The notes below the pieces were generated by a model. That model searched no databases. It saw only the letters and a list, made by a program, of their open reading frames with translations, and was not told the origin of the DNA. Positions 1 through 7,986 of a stretch of DNA of 64,000 bases are shown here, one piece after another. Every line of letters begins with the position of its first letter. Within the stretch, counting starts at the first letter, position 1. Position numbers and translations under genes: made by a program. The stretch lies in assembly GCF_036014015.1 (NCBI RefSeq), contig NZ_CP107905.1, positions 124,001 to 188,000 on the forward strand. The letters run 5' to 3'. The stretch comes from Streptomyces sp. NBC_00457 (GTDB lineage: Bacteria; Actinomycetota; Actinomycetes; Streptomycetales; Streptomycetaceae).

Positions 1-1340
1 CACCAATTGAGGTGGCGCGAGAGTGCCTGGTCCGACTCGCCGGCGTCTTCGAGCCGATCTGCGCCGTACTCACAGATCGTTTCCAAGGCGCGGTAGCGAG
101 TTCCACTCGGCTCCGCGATCGCGATCAGCAAGCTCTGGTCGGCGAGCCCGGCCAGGATGGTCGCCATGGAGCCGGCCGGCTCCGGCGGCCAACCGGCCAG
201 AACCGTCGCCGCAGCGCCGGCGGTGAACGGGCCGGCGAAAACCGAGATCCGGCGCAGCACCGCCTGATCGGGTTGGGCCAGCAGCGCGTAACTCCAGTCG
301 AGCGTCGCGCGCAACGAACGGTGCCGGTCATCGATCCGTGGTCCGCCGGTCAGCAGCCGCAGCCGGTTGGCCAACCCGGCTTCGAGCCCATCAAGTCCGA
401 GCGACGCGTACCGGGCAGCGGCCAGTTCTATCGCCAGCGCCATGCCGTCCAGGCACCGGCAGACGGCGGCGATGCGCTTGTTGTCGTCGGACGTCAGCAG
501 GCTCCCGCCGGCCGAGGCCCGCCCAACAAACAGCTCGACCGCGTCACCGGGGCCGCTGTCGTCGGCTTCGACGGACATCCCGGGCACCGCAAACACCCAT
601 TCGAAGGGCACCAGCAACCTGGCCCGGCTGGTGGCGAGCACCGCCAGCCGGGGGCTGCCGGCCAGTAGCCGTTCCAGCAGGACCACCACGCCGTCCAGCA
701 GGTGCTCGCAGTTGTCCAGCACGAGCAGCGTTTCCCGGCCGGCCGTCCAGCCCAGGACGTTGTCCGTCGCTGAGCGGCCCGCACTCTCCCCGAGGCCCAG
801 CGCGTCCGCAATCGCCGCCGCGATCACCAATGGGTCGACTACGGGTACCAGGTTGACGTACCAAACGCCGTCGGCGAACCGATCGTTCGCCTCAGCAGCG
901 ACGCTCAGGGCCAGGCGGGTCTTGCCGACCCCGCCCGGTCCCACAACCGTGACCAGCCGATGCTCGCGCAGCGCTTTGCTCAGCGCCGCCCGCTCGGCCA
1001 CCCGCCCGACAAACGGCGTCAACGGCGAGGGCAGCGCCGCGACTGCGGCCGGCGCGCCCTCCGGATCAGAGAGCAGGTTCGCCGATACAGCAGCCAGGGC
1101 ACGGCGATCGTCCACCTGTAGCTTGCGCAGCAACGAGGAGACATGACTTTCAACGGTGCGGATAGAGATGAACAACCGAGCGCCGATCTCGGCGTTGGTC
1201 AAATGTTCACCGAGTGCGGCAAGGACCTCGGCCTCACGGACCGAGATGCCTACCTCGGGAGGTGTCCTCTGATTGGCCACGTTCAGATTGTGCACGGTGG
1301 TCGGCCGGACGTGCCCCGCCAGCCGAACGAAAACCACCAT
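1..1340 (-). CDS. LuxR-type HTH plus NB-ARC ATPase regulator (partial, runs off left edge)
   Basis: Large ATP-binding transcriptional regulator whose C-terminus lies beyond base 1; about 446 codons are visible. Reading the minus strand, an N-terminal LuxR-type helix-turn-helix comes first (about residues 30-90; S-V-R-E-A-E-V-L-A-A-L and I-S-I-R-T-V-E-S-H-V-S). A P-loop ATPase of the NB-ARC/AfsR type follows, with Walker A GPGGVGKTRL and a Walker B-like LLVLDNCEHLLD. Putting the HTH before the ATPase is the reverse of the usual LAL arrangement, but such proteins are common in actinomycetes. Start: ATG at 1340 gives M-V-V-F-V-R; an in-frame GTG at 1295 (V-H-N-L-N-V) is a real alternative. Neither has a strong ribosome site. 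The target is unknown; it points away from its right-hand neighbours. Confidence 0.85.
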   Translation of the reverse strand, partial: MVVFVRLAGHVRPTTVHNLNVANQRTPPEVGISVREAEVLAALGEHLTNAEIGARLFISIRTVESHVSSLLRKLQVDDRRALAAVSANLLSDPEGAPAAVAALPSPLTPFVGRVAERAALSKALREHRLVTVVGPGGVGKTRLALSVAAEANDRFADGVWYVNLVPVVDPLVIAAAIADALGLGESAGRSATDNVLGWTAGRETLLVLDNCEHLLDGVVVLLERLLAGSPRLAVLATSRARLLVPFEWVFAVPGMSVEADDSGPGDAVELFVGRASAGGSLLTSDDNKRIAAVCRCLDGMALAIELAAARYASLGLDGLEAGLANRLRLLTGGPRIDDRHRSLRATLDWSYALLAQPDQAVLRRISVFAGPFTAGAAATVLAGWPPEPAGSMATILAGLADQSLLIAIAEPSGTRYRALETICEYGADRLEDAGESDQALSRHLNW

Positions 1341-1428
1341 CGCGAAGCCCTGAAAGCTACCGGCCGCGAGGATGACCGCAGGGGCGGCCTGACCTGGCTG
1401 CCCGGCTTTAAGTCAAGGGGGATAACTC

Positions 1429-1632
1429 ATGCGCACTGTTGCTCGTCTGTCCGCCGGCCTGCTGGCCGCCGTGGCACTCACCATGGGCTTCGTATCCGGC
1501 GCCTCCGCAGCCGAGCCCGGCCGCACCGCACCCACCAAGCCGCTGCCCTGGGAGGCCTCCCATCTCCCCGCCAAAGCCGGAGAGTTCACCACCCTCTGCG
1601 GGGGCCTCTGCCCCGACAGGCCGTTGCCCTAA
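1429..1632 (+). CDS. Small secreted peptide precursor, 67 aa
   Basis: Short gene with a textbook Sec signal: M-R-T-V-A-R start, a hydrophobic core (L-S-A-G-L-L-A-A-V-A-L) and an A-S-A-A cleavage site near residue 27. The mature peptide would be about 40 aa, rich in Pro and Lys/Arg, ending in a two-cysteine tail (L-C-G-G-L-C-P-D). A purine-rich ribosome site (GGGGGAT) precedes the ATG at 1429. The overlapping ATG at 1439 in another frame has neither feature. I do not recognise a family. It could be a secreted regulator, a protease-inhibitor-like peptide or a bacteriocin-like product; the two cysteines could form a disulfide after export. No modification enzymes sit next to it. Confidence 0.6.
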   Translation: MRTVARLSAGLLAAVALTMGFVSGASAAEPGRTAPTKPLPWEASHLPAKAGEFTTLCGGLCPDRPLP

Positions 1633-1683
1633 GTAGCGCCGATGCTGGCTGCAGTTGCGGCCAAGTCGACGGCGGCGTTCCTT

Positions 1684-1812
1684 CTATGGCGCCGCGTACG
1701 CGAGCACAGCGGCCAGGACGCCCACGGTGAGCTGCAGAGCGATCCGGAGCGGTGCGGGTGCACGGCGCCGCCACGCCCCGTTGGGCAGCGGTGTGTTGGT
1801 GGATCGGGTCAT
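1684..1812 (-). CDS. Possible small membrane protein, 42 aa
   Basis: Minus-strand frame beginning M-T-R-S-T-N four bases after the stop of the deoxyribosyltransferase-like gene, so it could be translationally coupled to it. A polar, Arg-rich N-terminus is followed by one hydrophobic stretch (I-A-L-Q-L-T-V-G-V-L-A-A-V-L-A) that could span a membrane. No family is recognised. The shortness and the GC-rich background make a chance ORF possible. Confidence 0.35.
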   Translation of the reverse strand: MTRSTNTPLPNGAWRRRAPAPLRIALQLTVGVLAAVLAYAAP

Positions 1813-1816
1813 CGTG

Positions 1817-2629
1817 TCAGCGTCCCGTGGGTGTCGGGTGCGCGGTGGCCGGGAGCAGGGCGGTGGCGGCGCGCACGGTGGCGGGCAGGCAGTCGTGGAC
1901 CTCAAGTTCGGGGCGGGCGTGGCGGAGCTGTTCGACCACGTCCAGGCGCCGCTCGTAGGCGGGGTCGGTGCCGACCGCGATCGCCGCGCCCTGGGCGGTG
2001 TGTGCTCCGAGCTCGTACAGGGCGATGGGCTGCACGGCGCCTGCGGGGAACCAGAACAGGATCACGTCGGAGGCGGCGAGGGCGGCATGTTCCCAGGCGA
2101 TCTGCTCGCGCGCGGCGGCCGGTTCGTGGCCCGGGAAGGAGGAACGGCGGGGGTTGAGGATGTGCGCCGTGCTGGTGGCGAGCAGCTGGAGGGCTGCGGA
2201 CAGCTGCCAGTTCCGCACGCCGGTGATCCCGCCCGCGATGAAGACCGTGGGGGCGGTGGCGGTGTAGGGGGCGGGGGCCTCGGTGTAGCGGTCGGCGTAC
2301 GGGGTGAGGCCCGGGTGGTGGTCGGCGGCGATCGCGTGCACCAGGTCCCGGGTGAGGGCCTGCGCGAGGGGATCGCCGTCCGGGTAGGCGCGCAGGACTT
2401 CAGCTATGCGCCACTGCTCCGCGTCCCGTTCGGTGAGGGCCGGGCGGAGCATCTGCGTGATCGCGGCGGCCGTGATGACGCCTCCGTCGCCCAGGCGGTC
2501 CAGGCCGCCGTCCGCGCTGGCGCCGGCGGACAGGATGCGCGTGCGGTGTTCCTCGGTCGGCTCCGGTTGCCACCGGCCGTGCAGGTAGTCGGTGGCCAGG
2601 GCGTCGGCGAGGTGCTGAAGATCCGTCAC
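1817..2629 (-). CDS. Nucleoside 2-deoxyribosyltransferase-like protein
   Basis: The C-terminal half reads like the nucleoside 2-deoxyribosyltransferase / DUF4406 group: T-V-F-I-A-G-G-I-T-G, then a N-P-R-R-S-S-F-P stretch, then Q-I-A-W-E-H-A-A-L-A-A-S-D-V-I-L-F-W-F-P and a P-I-A-L-Y-E-L-G motif holding the Glu that serves as nucleophile in this fold. The N-terminal part (about 130 aa) is a helical domain I do not recognise. The family hydrolyses or transfers N-glycosidic bonds, but many members have unknown substrates. I prefer the GTG at 2629 (V-T-D-L-Q-H-L); an in-frame start at 2758 would add 43 low-complexity residues. It is separate from the nucleoside operon at 8-14 kb, and any functional link is only a guess. 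Confidence 0.7.
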   Translation of the reverse strand: MTDLQHLADALATDYLHGRWQPEPTEEHRTRILSAGASADGGLDRLGDGGVITAAAITQMLRPALTERDAEQWRIAEVLRAYPDGDPLAQALTRDLVHAIAADHHPGLTPYADRYTEAPAPYTATAPTVFIAGGITGVRNWQLSAALQLLATSTAHILNPRRSSFPGHEPAAAREQIAWEHAALAASDVILFWFPAGAVQPIALYELGAHTAQGAAIAVGTDPAYERRLDVVEQLRHARPELEVHDCLPATVRAATALLPATAHPTPTGR

Positions 2630-2846
2630 GCCGCTCAGCGTACGGACCGGGCCGGGCGGGCTGTAGCCCTTCCCGGAAGCCGACGGGCGGCCGGGTGCTG
2701 CTGGCGCTGAGGTGGGTGGTCGGCGGAGGGTGATCGCATGAGTCGTGCTGGCCAACACCGGTGCCCGGCGACGTGGCGTCCCGGCAGCCCAAGCGCCCGC
2801 GCGGCGGGCTACGACTTGGTCGTTCGGGAACGGCGGCGGGTGCCGG

Positions 2847-3149
2847 TCAGGGAGATCCTGTGACCACCAGGGCCCCGTCTTCGGCCCTTCGGGTCTCTCT
2901 GAGTGTCAGGAGCGGAGACAGGTAGAGCAGCTCACTGCCGCGGTACAGCTTGTACTGGTACCACTTGGCCCGCTCCAGGTCGCGCCGCTGTTGCGGGTCG
3001 CCATCGGGCAGGGTGAGCTCAACGAACCCTTTGCCGCCGCGCACGACGCCCTGGGACGTGATGCTCCCGGCGATGGTCACCGTGGTGATGTCGGTAGTGA
3101 CCTGGACGGTGTCACCGTGCATCGGGATGGGTCCGGGAAACGCTCTCAT
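2847..3149 (-). CDS. Hypothetical protein, 100 aa, coupled to 2H phosphoesterase
   Basis: Small, mostly beta-rich protein beginning M-R-A-F-P-G-P, with V-T-T-D-I-T-T-V-T-I-A-G and a basic segment near the middle (R-R-D-L-E-R-A-K-W-Y). No family recognised. Its ATG overlaps the stop of the upstream 2H phosphoesterase gene by 4 nt (ATGA at 3146-3149), so the two are almost certainly co-translated and may work together. The upstream in-frame extension to 3215 is inside the neighbour and is rejected. Confidence 0.65.
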   Translation of the reverse strand: MRAFPGPIPMHGDTVQVTTDITTVTIAGSITSQGVVRGGKGFVELTLPDGDPQQRRDLERAKWYQYKLYRGSELLYLSPLLTLRETRRAEDGALVVTGSP

Positions 3150-3661
3150 GCCCTCACTCCCGCGAGAGGCACTTCGGCGATCGGGTTCCACACGATGTGG
3201 GCGCCGTCGTGCCACTGTTCAACGAGGTGCAGCCGGTCCGCGACCACGGTCCCGGACAGCGGGTGCCCGATGTCCGCGAGCGCGGCCTTGAGGGTGGCCG
3301 CGTCGACGTCTTCAGCGCCGTCTGCGGTGTAGGCGAGGGAGATGTGGGGGTAGCGGCTCGGGGCGGCCTTGAAGGCGGCTCCGGTGCGGGCTGTCGCCTG
3401 GGTGAGGGTTTCCACGATCTCGTTGAACGGGCGTCCCGGCCATCCGCTGATCTCCACAGCGACGTTGCCCACGGCGGGCCGGTCGAATGTCAGGGTGAAG
3501 GGCTGCACTGTCTGGGCGTAGCTCCCGACTTCCTCGAGGAGCGCGTCCACGTCGACGCTGGTGACGCTCAGGCCGACGGCGTGCAGGACCGTGCAGTGCA
3601 TCCACTGCACCGGCACGTTCTGCAGTCCCGGCGGGGCAAGTCCCTTGTTGTAGGCCCTCAT
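3146..3661 (-). CDS. 2'-5' RNA ligase-like 2H phosphoesterase
   Basis: 171 aa with the two H-x-T/S-x signatures of the 2H phosphoesterase fold: M-H-C-T-V near residue 21 and P-H-I-S-L near residue 104. Between them is F-T-L-T-F-D-R-P-A-V-G-N-V-A-V-E, a beta-strand pattern typical of the actinobacterial members. These enzymes act on cyclic phosphates or 2'-5' bonds of RNA or nucleotides; the substrate here is unknown. Homologues I remember carry about 30-50 more residues before the first motif, so the N-terminus may be truncated or the start misread; no better in-frame start is visible. First gene of a two-gene operon. Confidence 0.75.
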   Translation of the reverse strand: MRAYNKGLAPPGLQNVPVQWMHCTVLHAVGLSVTSVDVDALLEEVGSYAQTVQPFTLTFDRPAVGNVAVEISGWPGRPFNEIVETLTQATARTGAAFKAAPSRYPHISLAYTADGAEDVDAATLKAALADIGHPLSGTVVADRLHLVEQWHDGAHIVWNPIAEVPLAGVRA

Positions 3662-4012
3662 TCGGAATGTCCCGTTCGGACGTGGCGACCTGCGCTTCTC
3701 TCGGCTGTCTCATTCAGGAGCCACGGCATTCTGTCTCACGATCTTGTCCCGGGGGTTCGTCTCATCCCCTGCTTCCAGATCGGCCAGGAACGGTGCAAGA
3801 CTGGGGAAATTCTCAACGCAGACCGGGCAGCCGGTTCCGGCGCGCGGGCGCGGTTGCTCCGTCTGCAGTCCCGCGCCTATATCGATGCCCCTCAGCCCCC
3901 GGGCGGTTCCCTCGATTCTGCGTCACCGCGCCTCGATATTCAGTGTCTCCACCGGAGTTCGGGGCATAACTCCAAGGGAGTTCGGGGGGGGGGAGGGGGG
4001 GACGGAGGACAC
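3662..4012. promoter_or_regulatory. Divergent intergenic region with direct repeats and poly-G tract
   Basis: No gene seen. The right half has a direct repeat GGAGTTCGGGG at 3954-3964 and 3977-3987 (23-nt period) and an inverted pair GGAGTT/AACTCC at 3954-3959 and 3968-3973. A run of ten G (3984-3993), one A and seven G (3995-4001) follows, just before the ribosome site GGAGG at 4004-4008 of the membrane protein gene. The repeats look like operator half-sites. The G tracts could fold as a quadruplex, or be prone to slippage or sequencing error. Confidence 0.5.
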
Positions 4013-4696
4013 ATGGACAGGGAGTCGCAGAGAGCCGACCGGACTGTCTGGACCGACTGGGCCGACGCGGACCTGGTGGCGGCCAACGCCGAGGGTAGGG
4101 TGACGCCTGCTCAGCGGGCGATGATCATCGGCAACTCCCGTGTCCCGCTCGTCTGGTGGCCTCTGCTGATCGTGGCCGGGTGGGTATTGATCATCGCGGG
4201 CTTCGTGCTGGCGGTGCTGGCCGTGAACGCCATGGACCACGCCGACGACCGCGGCTTCCTCGGCTCCGTCTTCGCCTTGGCCTTCGTCGTCATCTGTGTG
4301 CTCCTCCTTCCGGCGATGGTGATGGTGATGGGAGGGTTGCTGGTGGCCGAGGGCGGGAAGCGGTGCGAGAAGCGCCGTGAACACCGTGAGCTCCGTCGGT
4401 GGCGCCGCCGCAGGGCCGCCGCCCTGGCCGCTCCGCGGATCGGCGCCGCGATGGGCCGGATCGTCCAGGTGGCGGAGCAGGCCGATGAGCGGCGCGAGGC
4501 GCGGGTGGGCGAGCAGCCGGTGCCGGTGGCCGAGGGGGCGCCGCCGCTGCCGCCGCCGGGGCCCTACCGGCTCTACTGGCTGGAACCGATCAGGCGCGGC
4601 GCGGGGCCGCTGCTGCTGTCGGCGGAGCCGGTCGACAGCGAAGAAGCGGAGCCCGTCACCGAGCAGGGGGCCTCGCCCGGTATCCGGCTGGCCTAG
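4013..4696 (+). CDS. Two-TM hypothetical membrane protein
   Basis: 227 aa starting at ATG 4013 behind a clear GGAGG. The N-terminal segment D-A-D-L-V-A-A-N-A-E-G-R-V-T-P-A-Q-R is followed by two membrane spans (about residues 45-70 and 80-110), a highly basic stretch (K-R-R-E-H-R-E-L-R-R-W-R-R-R-R) and a proline/acidic tail ending G-I-R-L-A. The reading frame continues with protein-like sequence after the TAG at 4694-4696; see the next feature. No family name is recognised. It probably sits in the cytoplasmic membrane with its basic part inside. Confidence 0.65.
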   Translation: MDRESQRADRTVWTDWADADLVAANAEGRVTPAQRAMIIGNSRVPLVWWPLLIVAGWVLIIAGFVLAVLAVNAMDHADDRGFLGSVFALAFVVICVLLLPAMVMVMGGLLVAEGGKRCEKRREHRELRRWRRRRAAALAAPRIGAAMGRIVQVAEQADERREARVGEQPVPVAEGAPPLPPPGPYRLYWLEPIRRGAGPLLLSAEPVDSEEAEPVTEQGASPGIRLA

Positions 4697-5071
4697 GCGC
4701 TCGGCTTTACCCCGCAGGACCTGGCGGCCAACCGGGCGGGCCGCCTGTCGCTCCGGCAGCGCCGCCGGGAACACATCGGCGTCGGGCGTGGCACCGCGTT
4801 CTGCGGTCTCCCTTACCTCCTGGTGGCGACGATGCTCCTGTGGACCGGTTCCCTGGTGCGCGTCGGCGAGCAGGCGTGGGTGTGGTGGTGCCTGGGCTGC
4901 CTCGCCTGGGCCCTGCTCGGTGACAAGGCACGACGGGACAGGAGTTGTCCTGTCGAAGGGCGTCTGACAGGTGGAGAGCCGCTGACCTGCTGGGGTGCCA
5001 GGTCGTTTGAGATCGCCGCGGGTCGGTGTTCTCAGTCAACTTGGCTTTCGCGGAAGTCTCGCTCCCGATAG
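4697..5071 (+). pseudogene. In-frame continuation after TAG: second copy of the membrane module
   Basis: Same frame as the preceding gene, straight after its TAG. It reads F-T-P-Q-D-L-A-A-N-R-A-G-R-L-S-L-R-Q-R and then two hydrophobic spans (L-P-Y-L-L-V-A-T-M-L-L-W and V-W-W-C-L-G-C-L-A-W-A-L-L). The opening motif matches the N-terminus of the upstream protein (D-L-V-A-A-N-A-E-G-R-V-T-P-A-Q-R), so this looks like a second copy of one module. It has no convincing start codon or ribosome site. Either a longer protein was cut by an amber mutation, or this is the remains of a tandem paralogue. The last 40 codons look degenerate. Confidence 0.5.
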
Positions 5072-5150
5072 CGGCAGAATCACCGGTAGGCCGAGTGCCC
5101 CCTCGCGACTGTCAGGGGGAACCACGCGAACCCGGAGAGAGCAGACCGCC

Positions 5151-6311
5151 ATGACGCGCTACCTGCGGCCACGGGCCCTCCTGCTCGGTGCCGCGCTCGT
5201 CCTCGCCCAGCCTGTCCTGGGCCCGTCGACCGCCCGCACCGCGACCACCGGGTCCGGCGTGGACTGTGACCGGATCTGGCAGACGCCGGAGGACAACGGC
5301 ACGTTCTACGAGACCAACCGCACCCGCATCGATCCCCGTCCCGGCCACGGCTGGCGCGTCGGCTCCCCGCAGTCGGCCGGGATGGACCCGGCGGTGCTGG
5401 ACGCCGGGCTGCGCCGACTCGGCCGGGAGCGGTCGGTGTTCAGCGCGCTGGTGGTGCGGCACGGCCGGCTGGTGGCCGAGCGGTACTTCCACGGCAGCCA
5501 CAGGGGCCACAGCAACAACGTCCACTCGTCGTCCAAGAGCATGCTCCAAGCCCTGATCGGGATCGCTGTGCGGCAGGGGTTCATCGGCAGCGTCGACGAC
5601 CCCGTGCGCCGGTACCTGCCGGAGTACTTCGCCGACGCCCCGGCCGCCAAGCGGCGGATAACGCTCCGGCACCTGCTGACCATGACCGCCGGGTGGCAGT
5701 GGAAGGAGGACGAGGCCGAGTACACGGTCGAGAAGCAGCGCGACTGGGTGAAGGCGATAGTCGACCGGGACCTGGAGCACGAGCCCGGCAAAGCGTTCAA
5801 CTACAGCTCGGGGAACACGCATCTGCTCTCCGCGGTGCTCCAGCGGGCCAGCGGCAGCAGCACCTGCGGGTTCGCCCAGCGGTACCTGTTCGATCCGCTC
5901 GGGATCACCGCCGAGCACTGGGGACGGGACCCTCAAGGGGTCTACTCGGGTGGCTACAACCTCTACCTGACGCCACGGGAGCTGGCAAAGTTCGGACTGC
6001 TCTACCTGAACAAGGGGCGGTGGCAGGGCCGGCAGGTAGTCCCCCGGGAGACAGCCGCGCAGTCGATGCGTCCGGTCACCTCCGCCGGCGACGGGTTCTC
6101 CTACGCGCACGGGTGGTGGAACCGCCGGATCGGCGGCCGCGCCACGCCGTTCGCCTGGGGGCACGGGGGCCAGTACATCTACCTGCTGCCCGCAGAGGAC
6201 ATCGTCGTGGTGGTCACCGGGAACACCCGCGAGGGTCACGAGAACGTGGACGTCGACCTGCGCACGTTCCTGGAGCACGAAGTCCTCCCGTCCGTCCGCG
6301 CGGGCGGGTGA
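5151..6311 (+). CDS. Secreted class C beta-lactamase-family serine hydrolase
   Basis: 386 aa. N-terminal signal peptide (A-L-L-L-G-A-A-L-V-L-A) with export likely. Penicillin-binding/beta-lactamase fold: catalytic S-x-x-K in H-S-S-S-K-S-M (about residue 125), a Y-S-S in place of Y-x-N (F-N-Y-S-S-G-N), and W-G-H-G-G-Q as the K-T-G equivalent. The overall pattern (N-V-H-S-S-S-K-S, W-x-Y-x-x-G-Y) resembles 6-aminohexanoate-dimer hydrolase-type (NylB-like) amidases/esterases more than true beta-lactamases. The start at ATG 5151 follows GGAGAG; the ORF extends upstream to 4995 but without a signal peptide. It likely cleaves an amide or ester outside the cell; substrate unknown. Confidence 0.85.
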   Translation: MTRYLRPRALLLGAALVLAQPVLGPSTARTATTGSGVDCDRIWQTPEDNGTFYETNRTRIDPRPGHGWRVGSPQSAGMDPAVLDAGLRRLGRERSVFSALVVRHGRLVAERYFHGSHRGHSNNVHSSSKSMLQALIGIAVRQGFIGSVDDPVRRYLPEYFADAPAAKRRITLRHLLTMTAGWQWKEDEAEYTVEKQRDWVKAIVDRDLEHEPGKAFNYSSGNTHLLSAVLQRASGSSTCGFAQRYLFDPLGITAEHWGRDPQGVYSGGYNLYLTPRELAKFGLLYLNKGRWQGRQVVPRETAAQSMRPVTSAGDGFSYAHGWWNRRIGGRATPFAWGHGGQYIYLLPAEDIVVVVTGNTREGHENVDVDLRTFLEHEVLPSVRAGG

Positions 6312-6524
6312 ACGGCAGCCGGTGGAGGGCTCCTACGAGCCCGAACAGTGCCTCCGGCCGATAACCGGCGGAACTCGCGGACCGGCAGCCCATCCGCCAC
6401 CTCGTCCACCAGCAACCGGCCCCAGTCGGCTGCGACCAGCCGCGGCCGTCGGCATTCCGGTAAACGGCCCGGGCCGGACGCGAAGCGCCGCACCGGAAGT
6501 ACCGACTCGAACGGGACCCGACTC

Positions 6525-6977
6525 CTCCCTCACGCCGCACGACACGTCCTCGACGAGCACGGCATCGACGAGCCCGTCCAGTGGGCGCCCCAGCTCCCCG
6601 ACCATGCGCTGCACGGCCTCCAGCTGCCTGGGCCTGACCCGCACAGCATCAGCCCTGAACGGCTCCACCAGGCCGTGCCCGGCAGCGACTTCTCCATAGC
6701 CCAGCTCGCCCGCACCCTGGAGACGACCACCGCGCATGTCGTCCACCTGCTCTCCGAGCACCCGGTCGACTGGAGCCCGCCCCGCTTCCGCCGCACCCAG
6801 CACACCGCCGCCCGGGCAGCACAGTGGCGCCGGTGGTACGAAGGCGACTGCCTCTCCCTCCAGGCCATCGCCGACCGGGAGGGGACCAGCCTCGCCACCG
6901 TTCGTCTCGCACTCCTCAAGGACGGCACTCAGCTCCGCCCCGCCGGGTCCTATCCGGGCCGCCCGAGGCGGAGGTGA
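6525..6977 (+). pseudogene. Fragment of an HTH-containing protein
   Basis: About 150 codons that read as real protein only from L-P-H-A-A-R-H-V-L onward. They include I-A-Q-L-A-R-T-L-E-T-T-T-A-H-V-V-H-L-L and a resolvase-like helix-turn-helix, S-L-Q-A-I-A-D-R-E-G-T-S-L-A-T-V-R-L-A-L. The upstream part of the frame (6348-6524) is low-complexity and not convincing, so the N-terminal half seems lost. This looks like the tail of a TniQ- or recombinase-associated DNA-binding protein; the family is uncertain. Confidence 0.45.
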
Positions 6978-7860
6978 TCTTTCCGGGCGAGGGACGGCGG
7001 TGCGTGCCCCTCGGCTGTCGGTTGCTGGAGCTGCGGCGGCGATGCGGCTGCCCCGTTGCTACTGGAAGCGGCAACGGGGGACTTGGACAAGCAGTCATGC
7101 CCGCACGGTCCCGAGGCCGCGGGCCCTGGGCCCCATCGCCGACAGATGCTGGAGCAACCCGTCCCGCGCTTCGCAGCTGACACTGGCATCTCGGGCACCA
7201 CGACCTGAAACATGCTCGCCAAGCACTGGCAATCCAGCGTTCACCGAAGGTCCGTCGACGCTGCAGCCGAACCTCCGTGAGCCGCAGCCTGCGCGTCTCT
7301 CTGAAGTCATGAACAAGATGATGCTGCAGGTGGTGTGCATGCTCTCGGTTGCCCTGACCAGCACACGCTCCGGACTTGGCCTGCCGCGAGCGCAACTCTA
7401 TGTCTCTTGCAACGACCCGCGCCCGGTCGTGTCGGGAGAGATCGACGATCTGGATCCTGTATACGGATCACCGTCAACGTGGCCTATCCAGCCATTGCGG
7501 GGGTCTCACCCTGTGAGACCCCTGTGTGACCAGTCGGTGACGCTCAGTGCTCCCGAATGCGCCTGCGAGCAGGGAAAACGCTTACCACCGCCCTCCATCG
7601 GGACCCATGAGGCAGAAGCGGCGCTGAAGCACTGCGGGCACCGCCATGCGGGTTGCAAGGAGGCTCAAAATCGCATGCCTTTGCGCGGATCATGTTTGTT
7701 AGCGTGATCCGCGTCGAAAGATTGAGTCGAAAGACACCGCCCAGGGATGATGAATTTCCATTACCGGGCGATGGCACGTCCGCTGGCGCATGCAGGTCTG
7801 AGGGGGCCCGGGTTCTGCACGAGGAAGTCATCACGTCGGGGAAGCCTTCATAGACCGCTA
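6978..7860. other. Gene-poor stretch
   Basis: About 880 bases with no frame I would call a gene. One structured element: a 9-bp stem CGCGGATCA at 7684-7692 pairing with TGATCCGCG at 7705-7713, loop 12 nt. It could be a terminator for the HTH fragment or a far-upstream operator for the nucleoside operon. Confidence 0.5.
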
Positions 7861-7893
7861 CAGAGGACCCGAAATTCTAACCCGTGTCCTCTG
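7861..7893. promoter_or_regulatory. Inverted repeat upstream of nucleoside operon
   Basis: CAGAGGAC (7861-7868) and GTCCTCTG (7886-7893) are perfect inverted arms around a 17-nt AT-richer spacer, about 95 bases before the first gene of the operon. The spacing suits a dimeric repressor site or a weak terminator/attenuator. No regulator gene lies within the operon, so the binding protein is unknown. The first gene has a clear ribosome site AGGAG at 7974-7978. Confidence 0.4.
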
Positions 7894-7986
7894 CCATGAC
7901 GCGCCACCTAGCACCTTCCATTCCACGTCAGAAATATCTGACGAATCACTCTGTGCTCATTCGAGTCATCGCTAGGAGCAAAGAAT

